In this document: positions 44,843 to 55,269 of the stretch, piece by piece | Layout of the letters: the number at the start of each line of letters is the position of its first letter | Position numbering within the stretch: position 1 is the stretch's first letter | DNA from: an uncultured Bacilli bacterium | GTDB lineage: Bacteria; Bacillota_I; Bacilli_A; ML615J-28; CAG-313 | Reading direction: 5' to 3' | DNA length: 64,000 nt | NCBI GenBank assembly: GCA_934140285.1 | Contig: CAKPBI010000008.1 | Location: forward strand, 20,538-84,537 | Position numbers and translations under genes: made by a program | Notes under the pieces: generated by a model | Seen by the model: the letters and a program-made list of their open reading frames with translations, nothing else | Told to the model about the DNA's origin: nothing | Databases searched by the model: none

Positions 44843-47800
44843 ATGAAAAAGAATAAACATTTAATATTAATAGTTATCTTGATTCTTTTCTTATCTTTTA
44901 CGACTGTCTCATGTAAGAAAAAGAATAATGATATAACAAAAACTGAACAATATAAAATCTATACCCTCGCCAAAGATTCTGGATATCCCGGAACTTATGA
45001 AGAGTGGCTTGAAACAATTAAAGGAATTGATGGAACTTCCATTGAAAAAGTTGAAATCAATACCTTAGGCGAACTTATCATTACTTTATCAACGGGTGAA
45101 GTAATCAACCTTGGTCGTGTTAAAGGAACTGATGGACTAGGAATTAAAAATGTTGAAATCAATGATTCTGGAGAACTAATTGTAACCTTTACCGATGATA
45201 CGACTAAAAACTTAGGAAGGATTCTAGGTACCTCAGGAACCAATGGGGTAGGCGTTAAATCAATGGTTGTAAATGACTATGGCGAGTTAATCCTAACTTA
45301 TACGGATGATGTTGTCATCAATTTAGGTAAGATTGCGGGAAAAAACGGTATTGATGGTATCGGTATAAAAGATGTTACCATCAATGATGAAGGCGAACTT
45401 CTTATTTCATTAACCGATGGAACAATCAAAAATCTTGGTGTTATTAAAGAAAGACCAAAAGAAGATGAAGTTTATACCGTTAAATTTATTAGTTTTGATG
45501 AAGAAATCAAAGAAATTAAAGTAAAAGAAGGCTGTTTCCTAGAAACCCCTACCATAAATGAAGTTGAAGGTTACCGCCTTCTTGGATGGTACTTAGGAGA
45601 AGATAAATGGCGTTTCAATATTGATACCGTCAAGAAAGATATCACTTTGACTGCTAAATGGGAAAAGATCGTTGAAGAAATTACACCTGTTTATCAAGGC
45701 ATGTCGATTGAACAAGCAAGTGATGTCAAAGAAAAAATCAGAAGAGCCAATGATGTCAATAATTCTGTCGGAATTAAAGATGCTATCGATGATTTCCTTG
45801 ATGTCATTACTACCGAAAGAGTTGAATACTACGCAAAAAAAGGTGAAAAGTTTAACATTGTTGTTCACCTATACAATCCAACTGAATACGAAATTTTATC
45901 ATTTACCTTGAATGAAAGAAAATATCAATCTTATGAATTTAAAGAAGGCTCAAATTCAACCGAATTAATCATTGAAGTTGATGCGGGGATGAAACCTGGC
46001 TTAAAAGAATATACCATTGATGCGATAAAGTATGTTGATAAAACGGAAATCAAAGATGTCAGAATGGATGGTAAACGAACTGTCAAAGCTGGTATCAAAT
46101 ATGATGTCCTCCCAACTGCAACCGTCATTGAAGAAGCTATCACTTCTACCTCTTATTCATCAATCATTGAACTAAAAGATGATAATAACTTAATGAATAC
46201 CCAAAATGGAATGTACTTTTTCTTGTATGATGGTACTAACATTGTTTATAACACGCTCTTACAAGTAGGACTAAACAATATTTCTTATGATAATCTTCAA
46301 ATGGGATCAAACTATGAATACATGATAATTGGTATTTATGATGACTTCTCTGGAAAAGGAAAGCAAGCAGTAAACCTAGGTTCAAAGAAATTTACTTCCC
46401 TTGATGGTTTCATTGTTGAAGATGCTACATGTACTAAAAATTCAATTAGCTTAAGTATTAAAGAAGAAAGTAACAAAGCTACTATTAATGAAATTAACTT
46501 GCTAATTGGTGAGGAAATTGTTAGAACCATTAACAATATCGATAATGTTGTTTTTGAAAACTTACTAACTAATACAAACTATACAGTTCAAGTCGTATAT
46601 AGTTATGAATTTGAAGGGGCAACCAGAAAGAACACCTACACCTTAGAATACAAAACCCTTGAAAATAATCGACCAACCTTTGAAATTGAATCTCTTACTT
46701 CAGATAAATATTCAATTTCCTATAAAGTAACCTCAAGTGATATTGACAATGTAGTAACCAAAAAACAATTCAATCTATACTTAAATGATTTACTAATCAA
46801 GAAATCAGAAAATGAAGAAGATGTTTTCAATGAATTATTGTCAAACAATAATTACACCCTTGAAGTGGTATATTTATATGATTTACTTGATGGAAAAAAT
46901 GAACAAACCATTACTGTAAAAAGAAACATCAAGACAGTTGCTCTTGAAGTACCAAAAGTAGATATTGTTACAACATCTTCAATTAATCAAATCAGTATTT
47001 CTCAAATGGTTACAGATATAGATAATATTATTAAAATATCCAACCCTCATGTACTTAATTCAATAACTGCTCAAGTTAGTATGGATGAAAATTACAATTG
47101 CTTAATTAATGCAATTAATTCAAATACTACATATCAAATTGAATTAACTTACGCTTATGATTTAAATGATGGTAATGGTGAAAACAAAGTTACAAGAGTT
47201 ATTGAAGTGTCTACCCTTAAAGATACACCAAAAGTTTCATTAAATATAACTGATGTTAAATCTACATCAGCATTATTAATGGTAAATGTTTATGATATTA
47301 ACCAAACTGGAAGTATCAAGGAAATTCTCCTTTATAAGGGAGCAACTTTAATTAAAAATTTAAGTCTAACTGATTACAATATTACTGGTCTTACTTCAAA
47401 TTCTGAATATAAAGTAGTATTAGTATATGGTTATGATTTAAGTGATGGTGCAGGAGCAAATGAAATAAAAAAAGAAATTGATTTCAAAACTTTAAAAGAA
47501 ACTCCAGATGTTTCATTAAAACTTGAACCATCGAAAACAGAAATTAGTGTTAAACCAGTTATTAAAGACATTGACAAAGCCGGAATGATTAGATGTGTTG
47601 AACTTTATAGAAATAATATCTTAGTTGATACTAAAACTGAAGATTACATTTTTACTAATCTTTTAAGTAACACAACTTACACTATTAAACTTTATTACGT
47701 GTATGATTTAAATAATGGCCAAGATGAGATGGTATTAACATCAGATATAATTACAACATCTAAGCTTGTTCCAACCGTTGATGTTACATTCATATCTAAT

Positions 47801-50800
47801 AAGAATAATATTAGTTATGAAGTATCTTATACCGATATTGAAAATACTTTAAAGATTGAAAGTATTAAATTATTTAAAGATAATGTTGAAATCTTATCAA
47901 GCGATGTTTTAAACTCAGTATTTTCAAATCTATATTCTAATACAACATATGAAATAAGAGTTACTTACTCCTATGATTTAAATGAAGGAAACGGTAGAAC
48001 AACATCAATTATTTCTAAAACAATTAAAACTTTAAATAAATCATTACCAGTTATTGGTATTAAAATTGATAGCGTTACCGATAAAGAAATAAAAGGTAAA
48101 GTCAATGTTTCTGACCCAGATAATGTATTTAATATCATTGATATTAAACTATATCAAAATGATAATTTACTAGAAACAACTCTTGATTCTTTAGAATTTA
48201 ACTATAATGTAAGTTCTAACATTGAATATACTATTGTTGTTGAATACTTCTATGATCTAGATGATGGTACGGGTGTTCAAAACAAGACTTATGAATATGT
48301 AATAAGAAGTACTAAACAAGTTCCAACAATGATTTTCACTCCTTATTATGTTTCTAAAGATAGTCTAGAATATAATTTATTAATCTCTGATAATAACGTA
48401 ACGGGAAGAATTAACTTAATTGCCTTATATGAAGGCTTAACTTTTGTTAGAAAATTAAGTGAAAGTGAAACCAAACTTGAAAACTTAAAATCTAACACTA
48501 ACTACACTATTAGAATTAACTATGTTTATGACTTTGATGATGGATATGGAAGTCGTGAATTAAATGAAGAATATAAGTTTAAGACTTTAAAAGAAGACCC
48601 ATCTTATGAATTATCCTTTAACAATATTACGAAAGATGGCTTTGGCATTAATCATTCAATCAACGACATTGATGGGGCTTTAAGCTTTAAACAAGTTGAT
48701 ATCCTTCTTAATAATGTTGTTGTTAAGACCGTAACTTCTCTTAATGATGTTTCATTTAGTAAATTACTTTCCAATAATCGTTATTTAGTAGTCGTTAGAT
48801 TTATTAAAGACTTAAATAATGGTGAAGAAGAAGTAAGCTATCAAGAATATGTTAGAACCCTTGCGATGGAAAAACCAAGCATTGATATAACCTTAGATAG
48901 TACCAAAACAACGATTAATTATAGTTATAAAATAACAGATAGCGATAATATCAGTACTTTAAAGGCTATTAAGTTATACTATAATAATAAGGAAGTTGAA
49001 GGTACGGATAACTTATATACTAATCTTTTAAGTAACAATACTTACAAATTAGTAATCACCCTTCTTAATGACTATCATGATGGTAGAGATATCCAAGAAG
49101 AAACCTACACCAAAGAAATTAAGACTAAAGCCTTAGAAGATATTGAACTTGACATCAAACTTGAGGCCTTAAAGAAAGAAATTAACTATAAACATACTTT
49201 AGTTGATGTTGATGGAATATCAAAGATTGTTGAGATTAAACTATATCTTGGTAATAAATTAATTAAAGCAACTAAAGATTTAACTGAAAAGGAATTTACC
49301 GATTTATTTAGTAACACAACTTATCGTGTTATTTACGTTGTTGAAAAAGACTTTAATGACGACTTAGGTGTTCAAACCTTTGAATATGAAGCAACTACCA
49401 AGACTCTTGCTTTAATGGTTCCTGTCATCAGTATGAGTTTCACATCGAATGCGGAAAGCATAAATTATAAGCTAATTACCGTTGATAATGACCAAATCAT
49501 CAATCAAGTTAAACTTGATGTTTATAATGGTGATATCTTAATTAAAACAATTACTGAATTTGATGAAAACATCATCAATGAACTTGAATCTAATACCCTT
49601 TATACATTTAGATTAAGTTACACATACAACTTAAACGAAAATTCTGATGATCTAACAACAACGATTGACTATGTTTATTCAACTCTTGCTTATAACATTA
49701 GTATTTCTAAACTTGAAGTCTTAAATGAAACTTCTCCAAAAACTAATGAAGATGTAAACATTAAATTTTATCTTGATAATAAGAGTAACATCAAAGTAAG
49801 TTACCTAATCATCAATAGTGAAAAATACAACATCCTTGGTGGTGATAGTCTTAATAATGTTATTATCATTATGAAAGCTCCACAAATGAGTGGTCAAATG
49901 AATGTCAAAGTTGAAAGAATGGGTTATGTAATCAATGGCGTAACTGTCGAACAAGAAGTAGAAGGCTTAAACAATTTAAATATAGAAATCTTCTCAAGAC
50001 TTGATATCATTGACATTTCCCTTGTAAATGGAACAAACTTTGATAAAGACGGATTTACTCTTGGATACATCTTAAAAATTGATAATCCAAAGAGTTATGT
50101 AATAAAAGAAATAGCTTATTACTTGAAGGGTAATTTAATAACTAATTCAAATCTACAAGCTATTGATAATAATCATTTATATATAATGGCTAATTTCTAT
50201 GAATCAACATACATAAAAATACATCATGTTAAGTATATTGATGAAACAGGTAATGAATGTGTAAGAAACTATACTTCTAAATATGTATTTACCTTTAAAC
50301 CATTTTATGTTGATCAATTTACTTTCTCATTATCTGTTCATCAAATAACTACTCCAGAAGAGTTTATGAATATGGATGAAAACTCTATTTATGAACTTGT
50401 AAATGATCTTGATATGACTGGTTATTCTTGGAATCCTTACCTTTTTAAAGGATATTTTGATGGCAAAGGTCATACCATTAGTAATCTTACTTATGTCCAT
50501 GAAGATAAATGGGATGTAAAACATAATGAATCTTATGATCTTATCACCAATATTTTAGCACTACAAGATGCAACCTTTAAAAATGTTTATTTTAAAGATC
50601 TATATGTAGATGTTGATACAACATGTATTGACACCACTAGTCCAGATGCTAAGAACTATCCATTTAAGATAATTGATAAAAACCCTTATTCAACTATTGA
50701 AAATGTTCTAATATCTGGTTATTTAAATTACAAGTATGATAGCAATGATTTAAGTGGAGTATTCAAATATGAAGGTTATATTGTTGACCATTTATATTTA

Positions 50801-53602
50801 AATAATGAAAAAATAGAAAATGATATGGTAATAACAAATGAACTATTTAATTCTAAAGACTTTAAGGAAAACACGCTTGGTTGGAACTTTAAAGAAAAAG
50901 AAGTAAAAGAATATAATGGTTTAATTTATTCAATTATTGATAATAGTTATATTGTCATAACAGGTTATAAAGGCGAAAATGAAAATTTAGTAATTCCATC
51001 AGTAATTGATGGCTTACCAGTTATCGCTATTGATGACTTAGCTTTCTTAAATAATAAAACAATCAAGTCAGTAGAACTAGCTGAATCCCTTATTGTTATT
51101 GGTGGATCTATATTATCTGGTTGTTCAAATCTTGAAGAACTTGTAATTAACAATATAAGTATATTTGGAAATGCTAAATCTTTGTTTGGTAGAATAGAAT
51201 ATGATAATTCATATTCTACTGGTGGATACTATGTTCCATCAAACTTTACTAATTTAACAATCAATGGAGATGCTGAAATCCCAAGTCATGTATTTAATGG
51301 TATTTCAACACTTACAGATGTTACAATTGATGAAGGAATAACATCAATAGGAAGTAATGCTTTTGCAAATTGTAGTTCATTAACAACTTTAAAGTTGCCT
51401 AGATCACTAAGAAAAATTGATTATGGTGCTTTTAAAAATACTAATAATATCAACAATATGTACTTTAATGGCACAATTGAGGATTGGTGTCATATAGAAA
51501 TGACATTAGTAGATTTTGATAATCCACCAACTCCAGTAAATTATGGCTCTAAAGTATTTATGAAAAATGAAAATAATGAATATGAAGAGGTTACAGAAAT
51601 CACCATTCCAGATTCAATTACTAAGATAAACGATTATCAATTTTATAATTTTAATAATGTAACTAAGCTTATTTTGAATCACAATATTACTAGCATAGGC
51701 AATAATGCGTTCTATGGCTGCGCCTTAACTGAAGTTTTAATTCCAATTAGTGTGAAAGAAATAGGTAATACGATATTTTCAAATAGAAATGCTACAATCT
51801 ATTGTGAAGTTGAAAGCAAACCTGATGGTTGGAATGATAATTTCGCTTATGGTAATAATATTATTTGGGGATATGTTGGTACGCTTACTCAAGATGGTAT
51901 TACATATTTAATCAAAACTGATCATGCAGAAGTGACAAGTATTGAAGGCAAAGATGTTATAGTTCCAGAAACAGTATTATACAATGGTATTTCTTATAAT
52001 GTAACAACTATTTGCAATCTAGGTTCACCTAAGGATTTGACTTCTATAATTATTACTAATGGAATAAAAACAATTAATGATTATGCATTTAATGGTTGTA
52101 CTAATTTGAAAGAAGTTAATCTTCCAAACTCATTAAAATATATAGGTTCCAACGCTTTTAATGGATGTAATGCTCTTGAAAAAATTATTCTTCCTAATGA
52201 AATAGAAACAATTAATGACTATACATTTTATGGTTGCACTAATTTAAAAGAAGTTAATCTTCCAAACTCATTAAAACGTATAGGTTCCAATGTATTTATT
52301 GGATGCAAAGTACTTGAAAGAATTATTCTCCCTAATGGAATAGAAATAATTAATGATTATACATTTAATGATTGTATTAATTTGAAAGAAGTTAATTTTC
52401 CAAATACATTACAAGAAATAGGTGAAGGTACTTTTAATGGATGTAATGCTCTTGAGAAAATTATTCTTCATAATGGAATAAAAACAATCAAAACTGGTGC
52501 ATTTTATGGTTGTAATAATTTGAAAGAAGTTTATCTTCCAAAGGAAATAGAAAACATTGGTAACAGCGTCTTTGATTCTACTGCATTAATCTTTGTAGAA
52601 GAAGAATCCTGTCCTAGTGGTTGGGACAGCAATTGGAACTCTGGTGCTTATGATAATGTAATCTGGGGATATGTTGGTACGCTTACTCAAGATGGAGTAA
52701 CTTATATTATTACTACAAGTCATGCGGAAGTAACAAGTATTGAAGGTACTAATGTTAGAATACCTGAAAAAGTATTATATGATGGTAATGAATATCCAGT
52801 TACAACTATTAAGGCAAATAGTATTACTTCACATATTGATTCACTCTATATTTCAAAAACTGTTGAAATATTAGAACCACAAGAGGATGAGTTATCTCGT
52901 GTAGGAAGATTCTACTTTGGTGCAATTCATAAATTAGAAAGTTGGTCTGAGTATATAAGTGAAGATATTAATTTTGTTGGTCAATTTGTCTTTGATGTAC
53001 AAGGTTTTGTTGAAACTGAAAACATTGATTATTTTATTCAAGGAAATAGTGCAGTAATTTATAAGATTAAAGTAGATGATCCTAGTATTCCAAAAAGTAT
53101 TGAATTTAATGGTACTTCATATAATGTTACAAGCATTTATAATCTTGGTTCACCAAAAATATTAACAAAGATTACTATTCCAGAAGGAATTACATCGATT
53201 GGTTTCTATGCATTTAATGGATGTACTAATTTAAGAGAAGTTAATCTTCCAAATACATTACAAGAAATATCTCAATTTGCATTTAGTAGTAGTGGTATTA
53301 AAAGTATTAATATTCCTGGGTCTGTAAATACAATAGGACAAGGTGCTTTTGCTGATTGTACAAATTTAACTACACTAACTATAAATAAGGGAGTTAAAAA
53401 TATATTACTAAATGCTTTCTTTAATTGTTCTAACCTTCAAACAGTTTTCCTTCCTACAGGAATTGAATTTATTGGTGTAAATGTATTTGATTATTCACTT
53501 AGCATTAAAGCTGAGGACGAATCACGTCCTGAAGGATGGGATGTTGAATGGAAATGTCGTGGTGACTTAAATGTAATCTGGGGCTATAAAAAAGAAGAAT
53601 AG
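44843..53602 (+). CDS. Giant modular surface lipoprotein with Fn3-like and LRR arrays
   Basis: The start is ATG 44843 behind AAAGGAGA, giving 2919 residues. A signal peptide ends in the lipobox TTVSC (Cys24). Then: four repeats of a G-x-DG-x-GIK-x-V-x-I/V type unit (about 60-200), an InlB/Flg_new beta-grasp repeat (about 211-273, ending TLTAKWE), and the shared domain at about 335-424. About 13 Fn3-like repeats follow to about 1610; each ends in strands like YSYDLNEGNG after LLSNTTY. Two diverged shared-like domains (about 1620-1800) and a GLUG-like segment (about 1835-1930, YELVNDLDMTGY) come next. LRR_5 repeats fill about 2030-2900, broken by a WGYVGTLTQDG module. There is no sortase motif. 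It is probably a surface adhesin or ligand-binding protein. Confidence 0.88.
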   Translation: MKKNKHLILIVILILFLSFTTVSCKKKNNDITKTEQYKIYTLAKDSGYPGTYEEWLETIKGIDGTSIEKVEINTLGELIITLSTGEVINLGRVKGTDGLGIKNVEINDSGELIVTFTDDTTKNLGRILGTSGTNGVGVKSMVVNDYGELILTYTDDVVINLGKIAGKNGIDGIGIKDVTINDEGELLISLTDGTIKNLGVIKERPKEDEVYTVKFISFDEEIKEIKVKEGCFLETPTINEVEGYRLLGWYLGEDKWRFNIDTVKKDITLTAKWEKIVEEITPVYQGMSIEQASDVKEKIRRANDVNNSVGIKDAIDDFLDVITTERVEYYAKKGEKFNIVVHLYNPTEYEILSFTLNERKYQSYEFKEGSNSTELIIEVDAGMKPGLKEYTIDAIKYVDKTEIKDVRMDGKRTVKAGIKYDVLPTATVIEEAITSTSYSSIIELKDDNNLMNTQNGMYFFLYDGTNIVYNTLLQVGLNNISYDNLQMGSNYEYMIIGIYDDFSGKGKQAVNLGSKKFTSLDGFIVEDATCTKNSISLSIKEESNKATINEINLLIGEEIVRTINNIDNVVFENLLTNTNYTVQVVYSYEFEGATRKNTYTLEYKTLENNRPTFEIESLTSDKYSISYKVTSSDIDNVVTKKQFNLYLNDLLIKKSENEEDVFNELLSNNNYTLEVVYLYDLLDGKNEQTITVKRNIKTVALEVPKVDIVTTSSINQISISQMVTDIDNIIKISNPHVLNSITAQVSMDENYNCLINAINSNTTYQIELTYAYDLNDGNGENKVTRVIEVSTLKDTPKVSLNITDVKSTSALLMVNVYDINQTGSIKEILLYKGATLIKNLSLTDYNITGLTSNSEYKVVLVYGYDLSDGAGANEIKKEIDFKTLKETPDVSLKLEPSKTEISVKPVIKDIDKAGMIRCVELYRNNILVDTKTEDYIFTNLLSNTTYTIKLYYVYDLNNGQDEMVLTSDIITTSKLVPTVDVTFISNKNNISYEVSYTDIENTLKIESIKLFKDNVEILSSDVLNSVFSNLYSNTTYEIRVTYSYDLNEGNGRTTSIISKTIKTLNKSLPVIGIKIDSVTDKEIKGKVNVSDPDNVFNIIDIKLYQNDNLLETTLDSLEFNYNVSSNIEYTIVVEYFYDLDDGTGVQNKTYEYVIRSTKQVPTMIFTPYYVSKDSLEYNLLISDNNVTGRINLIALYEGLTFVRKLSESETKLENLKSNTNYTIRINYVYDFDDGYGSRELNEEYKFKTLKEDPSYELSFNNITKDGFGINHSINDIDGALSFKQVDILLNNVVVKTVTSLNDVSFSKLLSNNRYLVVVRFIKDLNNGEEEVSYQEYVRTLAMEKPSIDITLDSTKTTINYSYKITDSDNISTLKAIKLYYNNKEVEGTDNLYTNLLSNNTYKLVITLLNDYHDGRDIQEETYTKEIKTKALEDIELDIKLEALKKEINYKHTLVDVDGISKIVEIKLYLGNKLIKATKDLTEKEFTDLFSNTTYRVIYVVEKDFNDDLGVQTFEYEATTKTLALMVPVISMSFTSNAESINYKLITVDNDQIINQVKLDVYNGDILIKTITEFDENIINELESNTLYTFRLSYTYNLNENSDDLTTTIDYVYSTLAYNISISKLEVLNETSPKTNEDVNIKFYLDNKSNIKVSYLIINSEKYNILGGDSLNNVIIIMKAPQMSGQMNVKVERMGYVINGVTVEQEVEGLNNLNIEIFSRLDIIDISLVNGTNFDKDGFTLGYILKIDNPKSYVIKEIAYYLKGNLITNSNLQAIDNNHLYIMANFYESTYIKIHHVKYIDETGNECVRNYTSKYVFTFKPFYVDQFTFSLSVHQITTPEEFMNMDENSIYELVNDLDMTGYSWNPYLFKGYFDGKGHTISNLTYVHEDKWDVKHNESYDLITNILALQDATFKNVYFKDLYVDVDTTCIDTTSPDAKNYPFKIIDKNPYSTIENVLISGYLNYKYDSNDLSGVFKYEGYIVDHLYLNNEKIENDMVITNELFNSKDFKENTLGWNFKEKEVKEYNGLIYSIIDNSYIVITGYKGENENLVIPSVIDGLPVIAIDDLAFLNNKTIKSVELAESLIVIGGSILSGCSNLEELVINNISIFGNAKSLFGRIEYDNSYSTGGYYVPSNFTNLTINGDAEIPSHVFNGISTLTDVTIDEGITSIGSNAFANCSSLTTLKLPRSLRKIDYGAFKNTNNINNMYFNGTIEDWCHIEMTLVDFDNPPTPVNYGSKVFMKNENNEYEEVTEITIPDSITKINDYQFYNFNNVTKLILNHNITSIGNNAFYGCALTEVLIPISVKEIGNTIFSNRNATIYCEVESKPDGWNDNFAYGNNIIWGYVGTLTQDGITYLIKTDHAEVTSIEGKDVIVPETVLYNGISYNVTTICNLGSPKDLTSIIITNGIKTINDYAFNGCTNLKEVNLPNSLKYIGSNAFNGCNALEKIILPNEIETINDYTFYGCTNLKEVNLPNSLKRIGSNVFIGCKVLERIILPNGIEIINDYTFNDCINLKEVNFPNTLQEIGEGTFNGCNALEKIILHNGIKTIKTGAFYGCNNLKEVYLPKEIENIGNSVFDSTALIFVEEESCPSGWDSNWNSGAYDNVIWGYVGTLTQDGVTYIITTSHAEVTSIEGTNVRIPEKVLYDGNEYPVTTIKANSITSHIDSLYISKTVEILEPQEDELSRVGRFYFGAIHKLESWSEYISEDINFVGQFVFDVQGFVETENIDYFIQGNSAVIYKIKVDDPSIPKSIEFNGTSYNVTSIYNLGSPKILTKITIPEGITSIGFYAFNGCTNLREVNLPNTLQEISQFAFSSSGIKSINIPGSVNTIGQGAFADCTNLTTLTINKGVKNILLNAFFNCSNLQTVFLPTGIEFIGVNVFDYSLSIKAEDESRPEGWDVEWKCRGDLNVIWGYKKEE
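45845..46114 (+). other. Shared envelope domain, copy in the second giant lipoprotein
   Basis: Residues about 335-424 contain EILSFTLNERKYQSYEF, YTIDAIKYVD, IKDVRMDGKRT and a closing IKY. This copy is closer to the one in the anti-sigma candidate than to the one at 31541. Confidence 0.8.
52053..52562 (+). repeat. 138-bp double-LRR tandem repeats in the second giant lipoprotein
   Basis: Successive units of about 46 codons pair the phrases GCTNLKEVNLPNSL and GCNALEKIILPN. The first two units are almost identical in DNA and later ones drift, indicating recent expansion. A neighbouring module containing WGYVGTLTQDG and HAEVTSIEG occurs twice, near 51865 and 52665. Confidence 0.8.
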
Positions 53603-53612
53603 TCTTTAAAAT

Positions 53613-53655
53613 AAAATGTACTCTATAGTAATGTAGAGTACATTTTGTGTTTTTA
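53613..53655 (+). terminator. Terminator after the second giant lipoprotein
   Basis: AAAATGTACTCTA pairs with TAGAGTACATTTT around an 8-nt loop and is followed by GTGTTTTT. Confidence 0.85.
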
Positions 53656-53659
53656 TTTA

Positions 53660-53689
53660 GTCATAATTTATAAACTTTCTTCATACATT
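53660..53689 (+). promoter_or_regulatory. Sigma-E-type sporulation promoter of spoIVA
   Basis: GTCATAAT (53660-53667), a 14-nt spacer, then CATACATT (53682-53689). The -10 fits the Bacillus sigma-E consensus CATAyAhT exactly, and the -35 keeps the GTCATA core. spoIVA is a sigma-E gene in Bacillus subtilis. The predicted leader is short, about 15 nt, but still contains the AAGGAG site. Confidence 0.6.
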
Positions 53690-53710
53690 TAGATGAAGGA
53701 GAATAGATAT

Positions 53711-55186
53711 ATGAGTGAAAATATAATAAAAGAAGTAGTAACCCGTACAGGCGGGGAAATGTATTTAGGAGTTGTTGGTCCGGTAAGAAGTGGTAAAAGC
53801 AGTTTTATTAGACGTTTTATGGAAGTAAAAGTTTTACCATATATTACGGATGAAACCACATACCATAAGGTTGTAGATGAACTTCCTCAAAGTGGTGAGG
53901 GAAAGACCATTATGACTGTTGAGCCTAAGTTTGTACCAACAAATAATATGACAATCACGATTGAAGATAATTTAAATGTCAATATTCGTTTAGTTGATTG
54001 TGTTGGTTACATTATGGATAGTGCGAAAGGATATTTAAATGAAGATGGTACAACTAGACTTGTTCAAACTCCATGGTTCGCGGAGCCAATCCCATTTGGA
54101 GATGCGGCAGGAGTAGGAACAAGAAAGGTAATTGAATCTCATTCTAATATTGGGGTTTTAATTACTAGTGATGGTAGTTTTGGTGAATTTAGTCGTGAAG
54201 ATTATGAAAAGATTGAAGAACAACTAGTTAAAGAATTAAAGGAATTAAATAAACCTTTTGTAATGGTATTAAATAGTGTAAAACCAAATGCTGATGAAAC
54301 CCTTGATTTAGTTAAAAAACTAGAAGAAAAATATGGTGTATCAGTTATAAGTGTTGATGTAACCAAGATGACTAATGAAGATACGGATGCTATCTTAAAG
54401 AAAGCTTTAAGTGAATTTGATATTTCCGAATTAAATCTTGAAATTCCAAGTTGGATTAAAGAATTAGATGATGAAGTTCCATTTAAGAAAGAATTTACCA
54501 CTCTTGTTGGTAGTATCACTGGTGATTACCGAAAGATGAAGGATGTTTTTGTTATTCAATCTAAACTAGAAGAATGTGAGTATTTAACTCATGTTGATAT
54601 TTTAAACATTGATGCAGGAACCGGAGTTGTTGATTTCGATCTTGGAGTAGATGATTCAATCTATAAAAACATTATTGAAGAAATCCTTGGGGAAAAGATC
54701 GATGATAAAGGAGCATTCATCCATACTTTACAAGAACTAAAACACGCTAAAAAGGTGTATGATGTTGTTGGAAACTTAGAAAAAGTATATCAAGTAGGTT
54801 ATGACTTAGTGTTACCTCCACTATCAGAGATTAAACTTCATGAGCCAGTTACCACTAAACAAGGTGGAAGATATGGTATTAAGATAGCCGCAACCGCGAA
54901 TATCCTTTTGATCAATCGTTTAAGCGTAGACTCGGTGTTTGAACCAATTATCGGTAGTGCAGAGCAATCACAAGTATTAGTTGATCACATGATTGAAGAT
55001 TTCAAGAATGATCCTGAGAAACTTTGGAACAGTGAAATCTTTGGCCGTAAACTTTGTGATGTCATTTCTGATGGTATTAAGATTAAGGTTAACCAAATTC
55101 CTGAGACTGTCTTAACTAAATATAATGATGGTATTACCAAGGTTGTAAACCAAAGTAAAGGCGGAGTAATCGCTATTGTTCTATAA
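53711..55186 (+). CDS. spoIVA: Spore coat morphogenetic ATPase SpoIVA
   Basis: SpoIVA assembles into the basement layer of the spore coat on the forespore surface, in an ATP-dependent way. The 491-residue protein starts at ATG 53711 behind GAAGGAG. It has Walker A GPVRSGKSSFIRRFME, DELPQSGEGKTIMT, VDCVGYIMDSAKGY and TPWFAEPIPFGDAAGVGTRK, all SpoIVA hallmarks, and the typical C-terminal part needed for polymerisation. It is followed by an HU gene, as in Bacillus (spoIVA-hbs). Together with spo0A and spoIVB it is strong evidence for true endospore formation. Confidence 0.97.
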   Translation: MSENIIKEVVTRTGGEMYLGVVGPVRSGKSSFIRRFMEVKVLPYITDETTYHKVVDELPQSGEGKTIMTVEPKFVPTNNMTITIEDNLNVNIRLVDCVGYIMDSAKGYLNEDGTTRLVQTPWFAEPIPFGDAAGVGTRKVIESHSNIGVLITSDGSFGEFSREDYEKIEEQLVKELKELNKPFVMVLNSVKPNADETLDLVKKLEEKYGVSVISVDVTKMTNEDTDAILKKALSEFDISELNLEIPSWIKELDDEVPFKKEFTTLVGSITGDYRKMKDVFVIQSKLEECEYLTHVDILNIDAGTGVVDFDLGVDDSIYKNIIEEILGEKIDDKGAFIHTLQELKHAKKVYDVVGNLEKVYQVGYDLVLPPLSEIKLHEPVTTKQGGRYGIKIAATANILLINRLSVDSVFEPIIGSAEQSQVLVDHMIEDFKNDPEKLWNSEIFGRKLCDVISDGIKIKVNQIPETVLTKYNDGITKVVNQSKGGVIAIVL

Positions 55187-55269
55187 AAAACATTAAAAAA
55201 CTTAAGTAAAATAAGCAAAATCCTTGAATTTTTACTAAAAACATAGTAGAATATTTTTGGGTGATGAAA

